Source: LMUY01 sp964247705 (lineage in GTDB: Bacteria > Pseudomonadota > Alphaproteobacteria > Acetobacterales > Acetobacteraceae). Taken from it: 64,000 bases of DNA. A program made the position numbers and the translations under genes. Positions 16,237 to 24,007 of this stretch are shown here, piece by piece (the first letter of the stretch is position 1; every line of letters starts with the position of its first letter). The DNA is taken from NCBI GenBank assembly GCA_964247705.1, contig CAXTVQ010000012.1, positions 1 to 64,000 of the forward strand. Reading direction: 5' to 3'. A model generated the notes under the pieces. The model was not told the origin of the DNA, did not search any database, and worked only from the letters and a program-made list of their open reading frames with translations.

Positions 16237-16260
16237 CTGATCCGGCCCAGCAAAACACCA

Positions 16261-16305
16261 TAGTGCTCCGACGTAAGCGGAGCACCTGTCCGAGCCGGAG
16301 CACTA
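16261..16305 (-). promoter_or_regulatory. Two mutually exclusive hairpins at the copC stop codon
   Basis: On the transcribed minus strand three arms appear in order: TAGTGCTCCG (16305-16296, beginning with the copC stop codon), GTGCTCCG (16285-16278) and CGGAGCACTA (16270-16261). The third arm can pair fully with either the first (10 bp) or the second (8 bp, 7-base loop), not both. A ribosome ending copC would mask the first arm and favour the second pairing. Confidence 0.5.
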
Positions 16306-16653
16306 CGGCGCAGTCACGGTGAAGGGCACGTCACCACGGGTGATATGGCCATCCACGGCGAGCACCTGCCAGTGAACGGTGTAGTCACCGGGCGCCAGCG
16401 TCGTTGTCGTGGTCATGATGTCGGGCGGTCCGGAATCGTCGATCGGCAGCTTGGTCTGCGTCTTGTCGGCGGTGACGAGGGTGAGGCGAGACCGATCCCG
16501 GTCGATGCGGGAATTGAATTTCAGCGTCACCGCCTCCTGCCCTGCAGGCACGCTGCCCCCGACTGCGGGCGTGCTATCGATCAGGATCGCATGAGCCTCT
16601 GCCGATATGGTCCAAAGGCAAAATAGGAAGGAAAGTACCGCTGCCTGTTTCAT
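16303..16653 (-). CDS. copC: CopC-domain periplasmic copper-binding protein
   Basis: 116 residues. The signal peptide MKQAAVLSFLFCLWTISAEA should be cleaved to leave an N-terminal histidine (HAILIDSTPA), the first ligand of the CopC Cu(II) site. The later VDGH near residue 102 supplies the Asp and second His. The sequence between is the short Greek-key beta barrel with the VTLKFNSRID strand. No methionine-rich Cu(I) site is visible, so this is the Cu(II)-only form. It probably delivers copper to CopD, encoded downstream. Divergent from the thioesterase gene. Confidence 0.93.
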   Translation of the reverse strand: MKQAAVLSFLFCLWTISAEAHAILIDSTPAVGGSVPAGQEAVTLKFNSRIDRDRSRLTLVTADKTQTKLPIDDSGPPDIMTTTTTLAPGDYTVHWQVLAVDGHITRGDVPFTVTAP

Positions 16654-16698
16654 GGCGTGCGGCGTCTAGCGCCAGGCTGCGAAGCTGTCCATGGTCCT

Positions 16699-17157
16699 AT
16701 GATGGTTGACACACAATCAAGCTCCCCGATCGCTCGAACCTGCGCCAGTCGGGCAGATTTCACCACCTTTCGGCCGGTCACCACGCGGTGGGCCGACAAT
16801 GACGTATTCGGCCACGTGAACAACGCGACCTACTACGCGTATTTCGACACGGCGGTGACCGGATGGCTGGCCGAACGCCGCCTGATCGGGTTGCAGGACG
16901 GCCCGATGTGGATGGTGGCCGAGACGATGTGCCGCTTCCTGGGCGAGGTGGCGTTTCCGGACCTGGTGACGGTCGGCATGCGGCTCGGGCGTCTGGGGTC
17001 GAGTTCGGTGCGCTACGAACTGGCGGTGTTCCGCGGCGACGCCGACACGGCGGCAGCGCAAGGCCACCTCGTCCACGTGCATGTGGACCGCGTGACCCGG
17101 CGCCCGCAGCCGGTGCCCGAACCGGTCCGAGCCATGCTGCTGGAGCTTTCGGCGTAG
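16699..17157 (+). CDS. Hot-dog-fold acyl-CoA thioesterase (4HBT/YbgC type)
   Basis: 152-residue single hot-dog domain. The catalytic segment TRWADNDVFGHVNNATYY carries the Asp of the 4-hydroxybenzoyl-CoA thioesterase family followed by GHVNN. Hydrolysis of an acyl-CoA or acyl-ACP thioester in the cytoplasm is the expected reaction; the chain specificity is unknown. Tandem ATGs at 16699 and 16702 are the likely start; an earlier in-frame ATG at 16657 sits only 4 bp from the divergent copC start and would add non-conserved residues. An SDR and an amidase follow in the same direction. Confidence 0.85.
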   Translation: MMVDTQSSSPIARTCASRADFTTFRPVTTRWADNDVFGHVNNATYYAYFDTAVTGWLAERRLIGLQDGPMWMVAETMCRFLGEVAFPDLVTVGMRLGRLGSSSVRYELAVFRGDADTAAAQGHLVHVHVDRVTRRPQPVPEPVRAMLLELSA

Positions 17158-17196
17158 CGGGGTAAGCTCACGCGCTCACTCAGCGGGATCATAACG

Positions 17197-17979
17197 ATGG
17201 ACATGGGATTGCACGGCCGCACGGCCCTGGTTTGCGCCGCCAGCAAGGGGCTTGGCCGGGCCTGTGCCATGGCGCTGGCGCGGGAAGGGGTAAGCGTCAC
17301 CATCACCGCCCGCGCTGCCGAGACGCTGGAGCAGACCGCGGCCGAGATCCGCGGGGCAACGGGCGCCACCGTCACCGCCGTGCCAGGGGACATCACGACC
17401 GAGGCCGGCCGGGCGGCGGCGCTGGCGGCGTGCCCGCAGCCGGACATCCTGGTCAACAATGCCGGCGGCCCGCCCCCGGGCGACTTCCGCGACTGGGAGC
17501 GGGCGGACTGGATCCGCGCGCTGGACGCCAATATGCTGACGCCGATCGCGCTGATCAAAGCGGTGGTGGACGGCATGACCCATCGCCGGTTCGGCCGCAT
17601 CGTCAACATCACCTCGGCGTCGGTGAAGTCCCCGATCCCAACGCTCGGCATGAGCAACGGCGCGCGGGCGGGGTTGACCGGGTTCGTTGGCGGGCTGGCG
17701 CGGCAGGTGGCGCGGCATAACGTCACGATCAACAACCTGCTGCCGGGTCCGTTCCTGACCGACCGGCTGCGCGCCAACAGCGCAGCGGCCGCTGCCAAGG
17801 CCGGACGCAGCGTGGAGGAGGAGATCGCCGCCCGCATGACCGCAACGCCGGCGCAGCGTGCGGGGGACCCGGCGGAGTTCGGCGACGCGTGCGTTTTCTT
17901 GTGCGCAGCCGGCTCCGGGTTCATCGTCGGCCAGAACCTGCTGCTGGACGGCGGCGCCTTCAACGCCACGATGGGGTAA
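17197..17979 (+). CDS. SDR-family protein with altered catalytic pair (SNGAR in place of YxxxK)
   Basis: 260-residue protein with a full SDR Rossmann fold: coenzyme loop VCAASKGLGRACAMALA at residues 12-28, ILVNNAGG at 84-91, and serine in NITSASV at 138-144. Where classical SDRs read YAAAKAGLxGF this one reads SNGARAGLTGF (residues 153-163), so the catalytic Tyr is Ser and the Lys is Arg. The conserved neighbourhood shows this is a settled variant rather than decay. It may be a non-classical reductase or a binding protein. Starts at ATG 17197, 39 bp after the thioesterase, and ends 5 bp before the amidase. Confidence 0.83.
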   Translation: MDMGLHGRTALVCAASKGLGRACAMALAREGVSVTITARAAETLEQTAAEIRGATGATVTAVPGDITTEAGRAAALAACPQPDILVNNAGGPPPGDFRDWERADWIRALDANMLTPIALIKAVVDGMTHRRFGRIVNITSASVKSPIPTLGMSNGARAGLTGFVGGLARQVARHNVTINNLLPGPFLTDRLRANSAAAAAKAGRSVEEEIAARMTATPAQRAGDPAEFGDACVFLCAAGSGFIVGQNLLLDGGAFNATMG

Positions 17980-17984
17980 TCGGG

Positions 17985-19418
17985 ATGGACCTGTCCTTCG
18001 CCTCCGCCAGCTTCCTCGCTGCCGCGGTGCGCAACCGCCAAGTCGGCTGCCTCGAACTGCTGAACCATTTCATCGGGCGTGTCGAACGGTTCGATGGCGC
18101 GCTGAATGCCGTCGTGGTGCGCGATTTCGAGCGGGCGCGGGCGCGGGCGGCCGCACTCGATAGCGGGCCGCTCACGGGGCCGCTGCACGGTGTGCCGATG
18201 ACGGTGAAGGAAAGCTTCAACGTTGCCGGGCTGCCGACGAGTTGGGGCATCCCCGAGTATCACGGCAAGATCGCGGAGCGGAACGCGCTGGCGGTGGACC
18301 GGCTGCTGGCCGCAGGCGCCGTGATCTTCGGCAAGACCAACGTGCCGATCCGGCTCGGCGAGTGGCAGAGCTTCAACGCCAATTACGGCCGCACCAACAA
18401 CCCGTGGGATCTGGAGACGACGCCGGGCGGCTCCTCCGGCGGCTCGGCGGCGGCGGTCGCGGCGGGGCTGACGGGGCTCGAGGCGGGCAGCGACATCGGC
18501 GGCTCGGTGCGCCAGCCGGCCCATGCGTGCGGCGTGTTCGGCCACAAGCCGACGCACGCGTTGCTGCCGCTGTATGGGCATGCGCTGGCGGAGAATGCGG
18601 CGGGGACGGACATCTCGGTCATCGGTCCGCTGGCCCGCTCGGCCGAGGACCTGGCGCTGGCGCTGGACGTGTTGGCGGGCCCGGATGAGGCGGAGACGGC
18701 GATGCGGTTCCAGTTGCCGCCGCCGCGCGTGCCGGGGCTGAAGGGGCTGCGCGTTGCCGTTTGGGCGGAGCAGCCAGGCCAGATCACCGACCCGGCGATC
18801 ACCGCCTCCCTGCTGGAATTGGCGACGGCGCTGGAGCGGGAAGGGGCCGTGGTGGACCGGTTCGCCCGGCCCGGCTTCGACGTGGAGGACGCGTATTGGC
18901 TCTACCTCAAGCTGCTGTTCGCGGCGTTGAGCGGGCGGGCCACCGAAGAGGACCGCGAGCGCACCCGCGCCCGCCTGCGCGCTCTGCCGCCGGGTGACCG
19001 TAGCGCCAATGCGGTGATGATGAGCGCGGTGGACATGACCCATGCCGAGTGGTTGGGCCTGAACGAGCGGCGCCACCGGGTGCGCCGGGCGTGGGGGGCA
19101 TTCTTCCAGGATTGGGACGTGCTGCTGTGCCCGGTGCTGGGTGCGCCGACGTGGAAGCACATGACGGAGGGTGATGTGTCCGCCCGGCGCCTGGTCGTGG
19201 GCGGGCAGGACGTTTCGTACAATGACCTGCTGTTCTGGGCGGGCATCACGTGCGGGTTCCACTTGCCGGCAAGTGTCGCGCCGCTCGCGCTGACGGCGGG
19301 CGGGCTGCCGTATGGCGTACAGATCGTTGGGCCGTTGTACGGGGACCGTATGACGATTGCGGTTGCGGGGTGGCTGGAGCGAGCCTGGCGGGGGTTTGTG
19401 CCGCCGCCGGGTTACTGA
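17985..19418 (+). CDS. Amidase-signature family enzyme
   Basis: 477 residues of the amidase-signature family (GatA, acetamidase, FAAH relatives). The Ser-cisSer-Lys triad is visible: Lys in MTVKESFNV (about residue 73), cis-Ser in TPGGSSGGSAAAVAAG, and the nucleophilic Ser in GSDIGGSVR. It hydrolyses an amide bond; the substrate cannot be read from sequence. It is not GatA, as there is no gatB/gatC nearby and the C-terminal half diverges. The ATG at 17985 is preceded by GGG and lies just after the SDR stop, so the two are probably cotranscribed and may act on the same compound. Confidence 0.88.
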   Translation: MDLSFASASFLAAAVRNRQVGCLELLNHFIGRVERFDGALNAVVVRDFERARARAAALDSGPLTGPLHGVPMTVKESFNVAGLPTSWGIPEYHGKIAERNALAVDRLLAAGAVIFGKTNVPIRLGEWQSFNANYGRTNNPWDLETTPGGSSGGSAAAVAAGLTGLEAGSDIGGSVRQPAHACGVFGHKPTHALLPLYGHALAENAAGTDISVIGPLARSAEDLALALDVLAGPDEAETAMRFQLPPPRVPGLKGLRVAVWAEQPGQITDPAITASLLELATALEREGAVVDRFARPGFDVEDAYWLYLKLLFAALSGRATEEDRERTRARLRALPPGDRSANAVMMSAVDMTHAEWLGLNERRHRVRRAWGAFFQDWDVLLCPVLGAPTWKHMTEGDVSARRLVVGGQDVSYNDLLFWAGITCGFHLPASVAPLALTAGGLPYGVQIVGPLYGDRMTIAVAGWLERAWRGFVPPPGY

Positions 19419-19473
19419 CGCCTCTGCCCTTCTCGGGGGAGGGACGGGTGCCACGGCGGATACCCTGAGCGCG

Positions 19474-19520
19474 TGCACTCCTCCCCCCGATCCCCTCCCT
19501 CAAGGGGAGGGGGAAAAGGT
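19474..19520. repeat. C-rich palindromic repeat, copy A
   Basis: The core CCCCTCCCT/CAA/GGGGAGGGG (19492-19512) forms a 9 bp stem, with one G-T pair, preceded by CTCCCCCCGAT and followed by GAAAAGG. Closely similar sequence recurs inverted at 49891-49933 and direct at 49955-50002. It lies in the 107 bp gap between the convergent amidase and DUF1328 genes and may also act as a terminator. The rest of the gap holds nothing recognised. Confidence 0.65.
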
Positions 19521-19525
19521 CTGCC

Positions 19526-19696
19526 CTACAGCGCGTTGATGCCGGCAATCGCCAGCACGACGAACAGCAGGAAAATCGCGATGGCGATGAAGAAGAAGAT
19601 CTTGGCAATCCCCGCCGTGGCCGCAGACAGGCCGCTGAAACCGAAGAAGCCGGCGATGACCGAGATCACGGCGAAAATCAAAGCGTAGCGAAGCAT
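19526..19696 (-). CDS. DUF1328 small membrane protein (YtjA family)
   Basis: 56 residues. MLRYALIFAVISVIAGFFGF and the following AATAGIAKIFFFIAIAIFLL match the two-helix DUF1328/YtjA family closely. These are small inner-membrane proteins of unknown role, often induced by general stress. The ATG at 19696 has CAGGAG 8-13 bases upstream. The open frame continues upstream to 19741 without similarity, so that extension is rejected. A candidate general-stress promoter lies upstream. Confidence 0.92.
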   Translation of the reverse strand: MLRYALIFAVISVIAGFFGFSGLSAATAGIAKIFFFIAIAIFLLFVVLAIAGINAL

Positions 19697-19739
19697 GGCG
19701 GTGGCTCCTGTGCGCGGCGTCCATCGCCGTTGCCGGGTC

Positions 19740-19764
19740 AACGCGGGCCAAACGTGATCGTTGC
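19740..19764 (-). promoter_or_regulatory. Candidate EcfG-type (general stress) promoter of the DUF1328 gene
   Basis: On the minus strand GCAAC (19764-19760) and CGTT (19743-19740) are separated by 16 bp, one mismatch from the alphaproteobacterial EcfG pattern GGAAC-N16/17-CGTT, and 43 bases before the start codon. Genes of this type are common EcfG targets. Visual match only. Confidence 0.3.
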
Positions 19765-19846
19765 CGGTCCATCATCTTAGCTGCGGTTGCTTGTTGGCCA
19801 AGCTCTGGAACCCTAGACTCCGCATCGGTGTCCGAGGGTTCGAGCG

Positions 19847-21361
19847 ATGCGCGCGTGGCGGTTCCTGGCCTGTGTTCCCTTGGCCCTCCTGCTGGGCGCA
19901 TCTCCGGCCTCGGCGCAGAAATCGGCGAACACGTTGCGGATCGCGTGGCGCGACGCTGTGCCGAACGTGGACCCGTACTACAACCAGCTCCGCACCGGGC
20001 TCGTGCTGGCCCACCAGGCGTGGGACACACTGATCTACCGCGATCCGGACACGTTCCAGATCAAGCCGCTGCTCGCCACGTCCTGGACGCAGACCGATGA
20101 CACCACCTGGGTGTTCGAGCTGCGACCGGGCGTGAAGTTCCACGACGGCAGCCCGTTCACCGCCGATGACGTTGTCTACACAATCAACGCCGCACTGACG
20201 GACAAGCAGGTCGCGGTGCCGTCCAACTACGCCTACCTCGCCGGAGCGGAGAAGATCGACGACCTGCATGTGCGGGTGAAGCTGAAACGGATCTTCCCGG
20301 CCGCCCTCGAATACATGTCCATGACATTGCCGATCCTGCCCAAGGCATACCGCGAGCGCGTCGGGCCCGACGGTTTCAGCAAGGCTCCGGTGGGGACGGG
20401 GCCCTACAAGATCACCAAGGTCGACGGCGTGTCCGAGATCGACATGGAGCGCAACGACGATTACTTCGACGGCCCCAAGGGCCACCCGGCCATCGCCAAG
20501 ATCGTCATCCACGAGGTCGCTGACGCCACGACCGAGATCACCGACATCCTCTCCGGCCGGGCGGACTGGATCTGGCAGTTCAATCCCGACCAGTTCGAGA
20601 ACATCAGCCGCGTCCCCACGCTGCAGGCGCTGCGCGCGGAAAGCATGCGCATCGGCTACCTGCAGATGGATGCGGCCGGCCGCACCGGGGCGGACAACCC
20701 GCTGACCAAGCTCAAGGTGCGCCAGGCGATCGCCCACGCCATCGACCGGGTGACGATCGCGCGCCAATTGGTGCAAGGCGGCAGCCGGGTGCTGGACGCC
20801 GCGTGCTATCCCACGCAGTTCGGCTGCGACCAGGCGGTGGCCACGAAATACGAATACGATCCGGACCTCGCGAAGAAGCTGCTGGCCGAGGCCGGTTATC
20901 CGGACGGGTTCGACACCGAGCTCGTGACCTACGTGCTGCCGCAATATAGCGGGGCGATCCAGAACTACCTCAAGGCAGTCGGCATCAACGCAAGGGTGAG
21001 CCAGCTTCAGGTGGGGGCCGTGGTGCAGCGCACGATCGCCGGGCAGAACCCGGTGACGTCGGGCACCTGGGGCAGCTACTCCATCAACGACGTGTCGGCC
21101 ATCCTGCCGTTCTTCTTCGACGGCAACCCCAACGATTACGCGCGTGACCCCGATCTGCAGAAGATGGTCGCCGCCGGTGGCTCGACGACGGATCCGGACG
21201 AACGCCGCAAAGCCTATTCCGCGGCTTTGCGGCGGATCTCGGACCAAATGTATTGGCTGCCGCTGCACACCTACGTCACGACCTACGCGTTTTCCCGCCA
21301 ACTGAACTTCAAGCCGTTCCCGGACGAGCTACCGCGCTTCTTCCTCGCCACCTGGAAGTAA
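19847..21361 (+). CDS. Peptide/nickel-type ABC transporter periplasmic binding protein
   Basis: 504-residue family-5 extracellular solute-binding protein. The N-terminus (MRAWRFLACVPLALLLGASP, then ASAQ) is a Sec signal peptide without a lipobox. The domain I signature follows: LATSWTQTDDTTWVFELRPG and VKFHDGSPFTADDVVYTINA. The C-terminal part has the usual RKAYSAALRRISDQMYWLPL. It presumably feeds the permease/ATPase set at 22143-25723, which lacks its own binding protein, although it is on the opposite strand with a fasciclin gene between. Ligand unknown (peptides, opines, nickel complexes and sugars are all possible). Confidence 0.9.
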   Translation: MRAWRFLACVPLALLLGASPASAQKSANTLRIAWRDAVPNVDPYYNQLRTGLVLAHQAWDTLIYRDPDTFQIKPLLATSWTQTDDTTWVFELRPGVKFHDGSPFTADDVVYTINAALTDKQVAVPSNYAYLAGAEKIDDLHVRVKLKRIFPAALEYMSMTLPILPKAYRERVGPDGFSKAPVGTGPYKITKVDGVSEIDMERNDDYFDGPKGHPAIAKIVIHEVADATTEITDILSGRADWIWQFNPDQFENISRVPTLQALRAESMRIGYLQMDAAGRTGADNPLTKLKVRQAIAHAIDRVTIARQLVQGGSRVLDAACYPTQFGCDQAVATKYEYDPDLAKKLLAEAGYPDGFDTELVTYVLPQYSGAIQNYLKAVGINARVSQLQVGAVVQRTIAGQNPVTSGTWGSYSINDVSAILPFFFDGNPNDYARDPDLQKMVAAGGSTTDPDERRKAYSAALRRISDQMYWLPLHTYVTTYAFSRQLNFKPFPDELPRFFLATWK

Positions 21362-21391
21362 ATACGGCCGATGATGTTTGTCGTGGTGGAG

Positions 21392-21539
21392 CAACGAGGC
21401 CTGCATCCGCCACGCAATCTGGCCGTATAGCCAATGCGAACCGCCTTTGTCCCTGCGCACTTGAATAACACCCCTCGTTGAGTGGTCCCAGTGCTGGCGG
21501 CCAAGCGGGCGTTGCTGTCTCCATCACACCCCAACGAGG
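21392..21539 (+). promoter_or_regulatory. Alternative-pairing arms in the leader of the fasciclin gene
   Basis: CAACGAGG occurs at 21392-21399 and again at 21532-21539, where it includes the GAGG ribosome binding site of the fasciclin gene. Between them CCTCGTTG (21473-21480) can pair perfectly with either copy. Pairing with the second copy would hide the ribosome binding site; pairing with the first would free it. The remaining 21362-21548 sequence shows nothing recognisable. Confidence 0.35.
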
Positions 21540-21548
21540 TCTCGGATC

Positions 21549-22103
21549 ATGCGTATCAACACACGTGCCGCTCTGCTTGCCTTGGGCGTCGCCGCCGCCT
21601 CCGTGCCTGCATTCGCGCTGACCGATCCCAAGGTCGGCGGTGCTGCGATGTACCCGACCAAGGACATCGTCGACAACGCGGTGAACTCCAAGGACCACAC
21701 CACGCTCGTTGCCGCCGTCAAGGCGGCGGGCCTGGTCGACACGCTCAAGAGCCCGGGCCCGTTCACCGTGTTCGCGCCGACCAACGAGGCCTTCCAGAAG
21801 CTGCCGCCCGGCACGGTGGACACGCTGCTGAAGCCGGAGAACAAGGCGGCGCTGACGAAGGTGCTGACGTATCATGTCGTTGCTGGCCGTATCACCGGCG
21901 CTGACCTGGCGAAGATGATCCGCGACGGCCATGGCTCGGCCACGCTGACCACGGTGGCCGGCGAGACGCTGACCGCGAAGATGGCCGGCAAAGGCATCAC
22001 GCTGACGGACGAGAAGGGTGACGTGGCGCACGTTACGATCGCCAACGTGTATCAGTCGAACGGCGTGATCCACGTGATCGACACGGTGCTGCTGCCGAGC
22101 TGA
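21549..22103 (+). CDS. Secreted fasciclin (FAS1) domain protein
   Basis: 184 residues. The signal peptide MRINTRAALLALGVAAASVP/AFA is followed by a single FAS1 domain with both conserved boxes: H1 as GPFTVFAPTNEAFQKLP at about residues 74-90 and the YH/H2 region TYHVVAGRITG ... GVIHVIDTVLLP. Single-domain bacterial FAS1 proteins are secreted adhesion- or matrix-type proteins. The ATG at 21549 follows AACGAGG. It separates the ABC binding protein from the convergent permease genes and ends at a strong hairpin. Confidence 0.93.
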   Translation: MRINTRAALLALGVAAASVPAFALTDPKVGGAAMYPTKDIVDNAVNSKDHTTLVAAVKAAGLVDTLKSPGPFTVFAPTNEAFQKLPPGTVDTLLKPENKAALTKVLTYHVVAGRITGADLAKMIRDGHGSATLTTVAGETLTAKMAGKGITLTDEKGDVAHVTIANVYQSNGVIHVIDTVLLPS

Positions 22104-22109
22104 ACTCCG

Positions 22110-22139
22110 AACTCCTCTCCCTCACACGGGAGGGGAGTT
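22110..22139. terminator. Bidirectional hairpin terminator between fasciclin and ABC ATPase genes
   Basis: AACTCCTCTCCC (22110-22121) and GGGAGGGGAGTT (22128-22139) pair over 12 bp with one G-T pair around a 6-base loop. It fills the gap between two convergent stop codons and is flanked by TCTC on the plus side. Confidence 0.7.
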
Positions 22140-22142
22140 CTC

Positions 22143-23078
22143 TCATTCCGCTGCCAGCAGGCACTCCGCCATCCGGCCTTCCCGCTCGACCGCTTCCGGC
22201 GTCTGTGTGTCGCACCGCCCTGGGATCATCACCGGGCAGCGCGGATGAAAGCGGCAACCCCCTGGGATGTTGGACGGGTCGGGTATCGCCTCCCCCAAGC
22301 CCACATCCGGCAGCCCCAAGCCCGGCTCGGCCGTGAGCACCGAGGCGAGCAGCGCCCGCGTGTAGGGGTGTTGCGCGTCGGCGAACAGCCGCTCCGCCGG
22401 GGCCCGTTCGACGATGCGGCCGAGGTACATCACCGCCACCGTGTCCGCCACGTGCTGCACGACGGCCAGGTTATGGCTGATGAACACCACGGTCAGCCGC
22501 AACTCCCGCCGCAGCTCCATCAGCAGGTTCAAGATCTGCGCCTGCACCGAGACGTCGAGCGCGCTGGTGGGCTCGTCGCACACCACCACGCGGGGCCGCA
22601 GCACCAGGGCCCGCGCGATCGCCACGCGTTGCCGCTGCCCGCCGGACAGTTCCGCGGGGTAGCGGGCGGCAAGGTCGGCGCCGAGCCCGACCCGGGCCAG
22701 CATCTCCAAAACTTTGGCATCCCGACCGGTCTCCCCCTGTACTTCGAGCGGCAGGGCCACGATGTCGCGCACCCGGCGGCGCGGGTTGAGCGAGGATAGC
22801 GGATCCTGGAACACCGGCTGCACCAGGCGCGCCCGCTCCCGCCGGCCGAGGGTGGCAACCGGTGCGCCGAACAACCGGATCTCGCCGGCATCGGGCGCTG
22901 CCAGGCCCAGCAGCAACCGCGCCAAGCTCGACTTGCCGCAGCCCGACTCGCCGACGATGCCGAGCACCGCGCCCTCCGGAACCGCGAGCGAGACCCGGTC
23001 CACCGCGACCAAATGGTGGCCACGGCTGCGGTAGGCGAGCGAGACGTCGCGGGCCTCGACAGCGATCACAGCAGACAC
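22143..23078 (-). CDS. Oligopeptide/dipeptide-type ABC transporter ATPase (OppF/DppF-like)
   Basis: 311-residue nucleotide-binding subunit. Walker A is GIVGESGCGKSSLARLLL, the ABC signature is AELSGGQRQRVAIARAL, Walker B is VVVCDEPTSALD and the switch His is in VFISHNLAVV. The C-terminal extension with a cysteine cluster (GCRFHPRCPV...GRCDTQTP) is the oligo_HPY iron-sulfur-type tail of this subfamily. Its start at 23078 overlaps the end of the partner ATPase by 13 bases, so it is the last gene of the permease/ATPase operon. Confidence 0.92.
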   Translation of the reverse strand: MSAVIAVEARDVSLAYRSRGHHLVAVDRVSLAVPEGAVLGIVGESGCGKSSLARLLLGLAAPDAGEIRLFGAPVATLGRRERARLVQPVFQDPLSSLNPRRRVRDIVALPLEVQGETGRDAKVLEMLARVGLGADLAARYPAELSGGQRQRVAIARALVLRPRVVVCDEPTSALDVSVQAQILNLLMELRRELRLTVVFISHNLAVVQHVADTVAVMYLGRIVERAPAERLFADAQHPYTRALLASVLTAEPGLGLPDVGLGEAIPDPSNIPGGCRFHPRCPVMIPGRCDTQTPEAVEREGRMAECLLAAE

Positions 23079-24007
23079 GCGTAGTGATGGCCGGGTTCGG
23101 CGGTGCGCAGCGGCACCGGTCCGGCGCAGTCCGGCATCGCGTGGGGGCAGCGGTCGCGGAACGCACAGCCGGTAAAGGCGGGGGCGAGGCGCGGCACCAG
23201 GCCGGGGATGCTGCCGAGCGGTTCGCCACGCCGGGTGCGGGCCGGGTCGGGGACGCTGGCAAGCAGGCCGCGCGTGTAAGGGTGGGCCGGGCGCGCAAAC
23301 AGGGCCGCCGCGGGTGCACTCTCCACGACTGCGCCGGCATACATTACGGACACCTGGTCAGCCACGCGCGCGACGACGCCGAGGTCATGTGTGATCAGCA
23401 GCATCGCCAGCCCGAGTTCGGCCTGCAACCCGGCCAGCAGGCGCAGGATCTGTGCCTGCACTGTCACATCCAGCGCCGTGGTCGGCTCGTCCGCCACCAG
23501 CACCTGGGGGCTGCACATCAGCGCCATCGCGATCATCACCCGTTGCCGCAACCCGCCAGAGAGCTGGTGCGGAAACTGTCCCATCCGGTCGCCGGCGGCC
23601 GCAATCCCGACCCGGCGCAACACGTCGGCCGCCCGGTCTACCGCCGCGCGCTGGCCGCCGGGGCGGTGCTTGCGCCAGGCTTCCGTCAGTTGCGAGCCGA
23701 TGGTGTAGGCCGGGTTGAGGCTGGTCATCGGCTCCTGGAAGATCATCGCGATCTTGTCGCCGCGCAGCCGGGCCAGGGCGCGCCCGGTTGGCATCGGCGC
23801 ACCCGCGAACCGCAGCGACCCGGCGGCGCGCGCTCCCCGCGGCAGCAGGCCCATGATGGAGAGCGCCGTCAGCGACTTGCCGGACCCCGACTCGCCCACC
23901 ACGCAATGGGTCTGTCCGGGATGCAGCGCCAATGAGACGCCTCGGACCGGCTCGGTGGCGGGAAAGCGGACGTGGAGGTCGTGCACCTCCAGCACCGGAC
24001 CGCTCAC
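23066..24007 (-). CDS. Oligopeptide/dipeptide-type ABC transporter ATPase (OppD/DppD-like)
   Basis: 313-residue nucleotide-binding subunit. Walker A is CVVGESGSGKSLTALSIM, the signature is HQLSGGLRQRVMIAMAL, Walker B is VLVADEPTTALD and the switch His is in LLITHDLGVV. The C-terminal tail FTGCAFRDRCPHAMPDC has the family cysteines. The GTG at 24007 overlaps the permease stop (GTGA); the open frame continues upstream through the permease gene in a wrong frame and is rejected. It pairs with the OppF-like ATPase to power the importer. Confidence 0.92.
   Translation of the reverse strand: MSGPVLEVHDLHVRFPATEPVRGVSLALHPGQTHCVVGESGSGKSLTALSIMGLLPRGARAAGSLRFAGAPMPTGRALARLRGDKIAMIFQEPMTSLNPAYTIGSQLTEAWRKHRPGGQRAAVDRAADVLRRVGIAAAGDRMGQFPHQLSGGLRQRVMIAMALMCSPQVLVADEPTTALDVTVQAQILRLLAGLQAELGLAMLLITHDLGVVARVADQVSVMYAGAVVESAPAAALFARPAHPYTRGLLASVPDPARTRRGEPLGSIPGLVPRLAPAFTGCAFRDRCPHAMPDCAGPVPLRTAEPGHHYACLL

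Noticed and set aside
14552..16653. Horizontal acquisition of the copCD pair
   Set aside because: Codon use and GC look like the neighbours, and no mobile-element remnants were seen.
17013..19478. Very long minus-strand open frame (821 codons) opposite the SDR and amidase genes
   Set aside because: Composition is Arg/Gln/His-rich shadow coding of a GC-rich plus-strand gene pair; no domain and no ribosome binding site.
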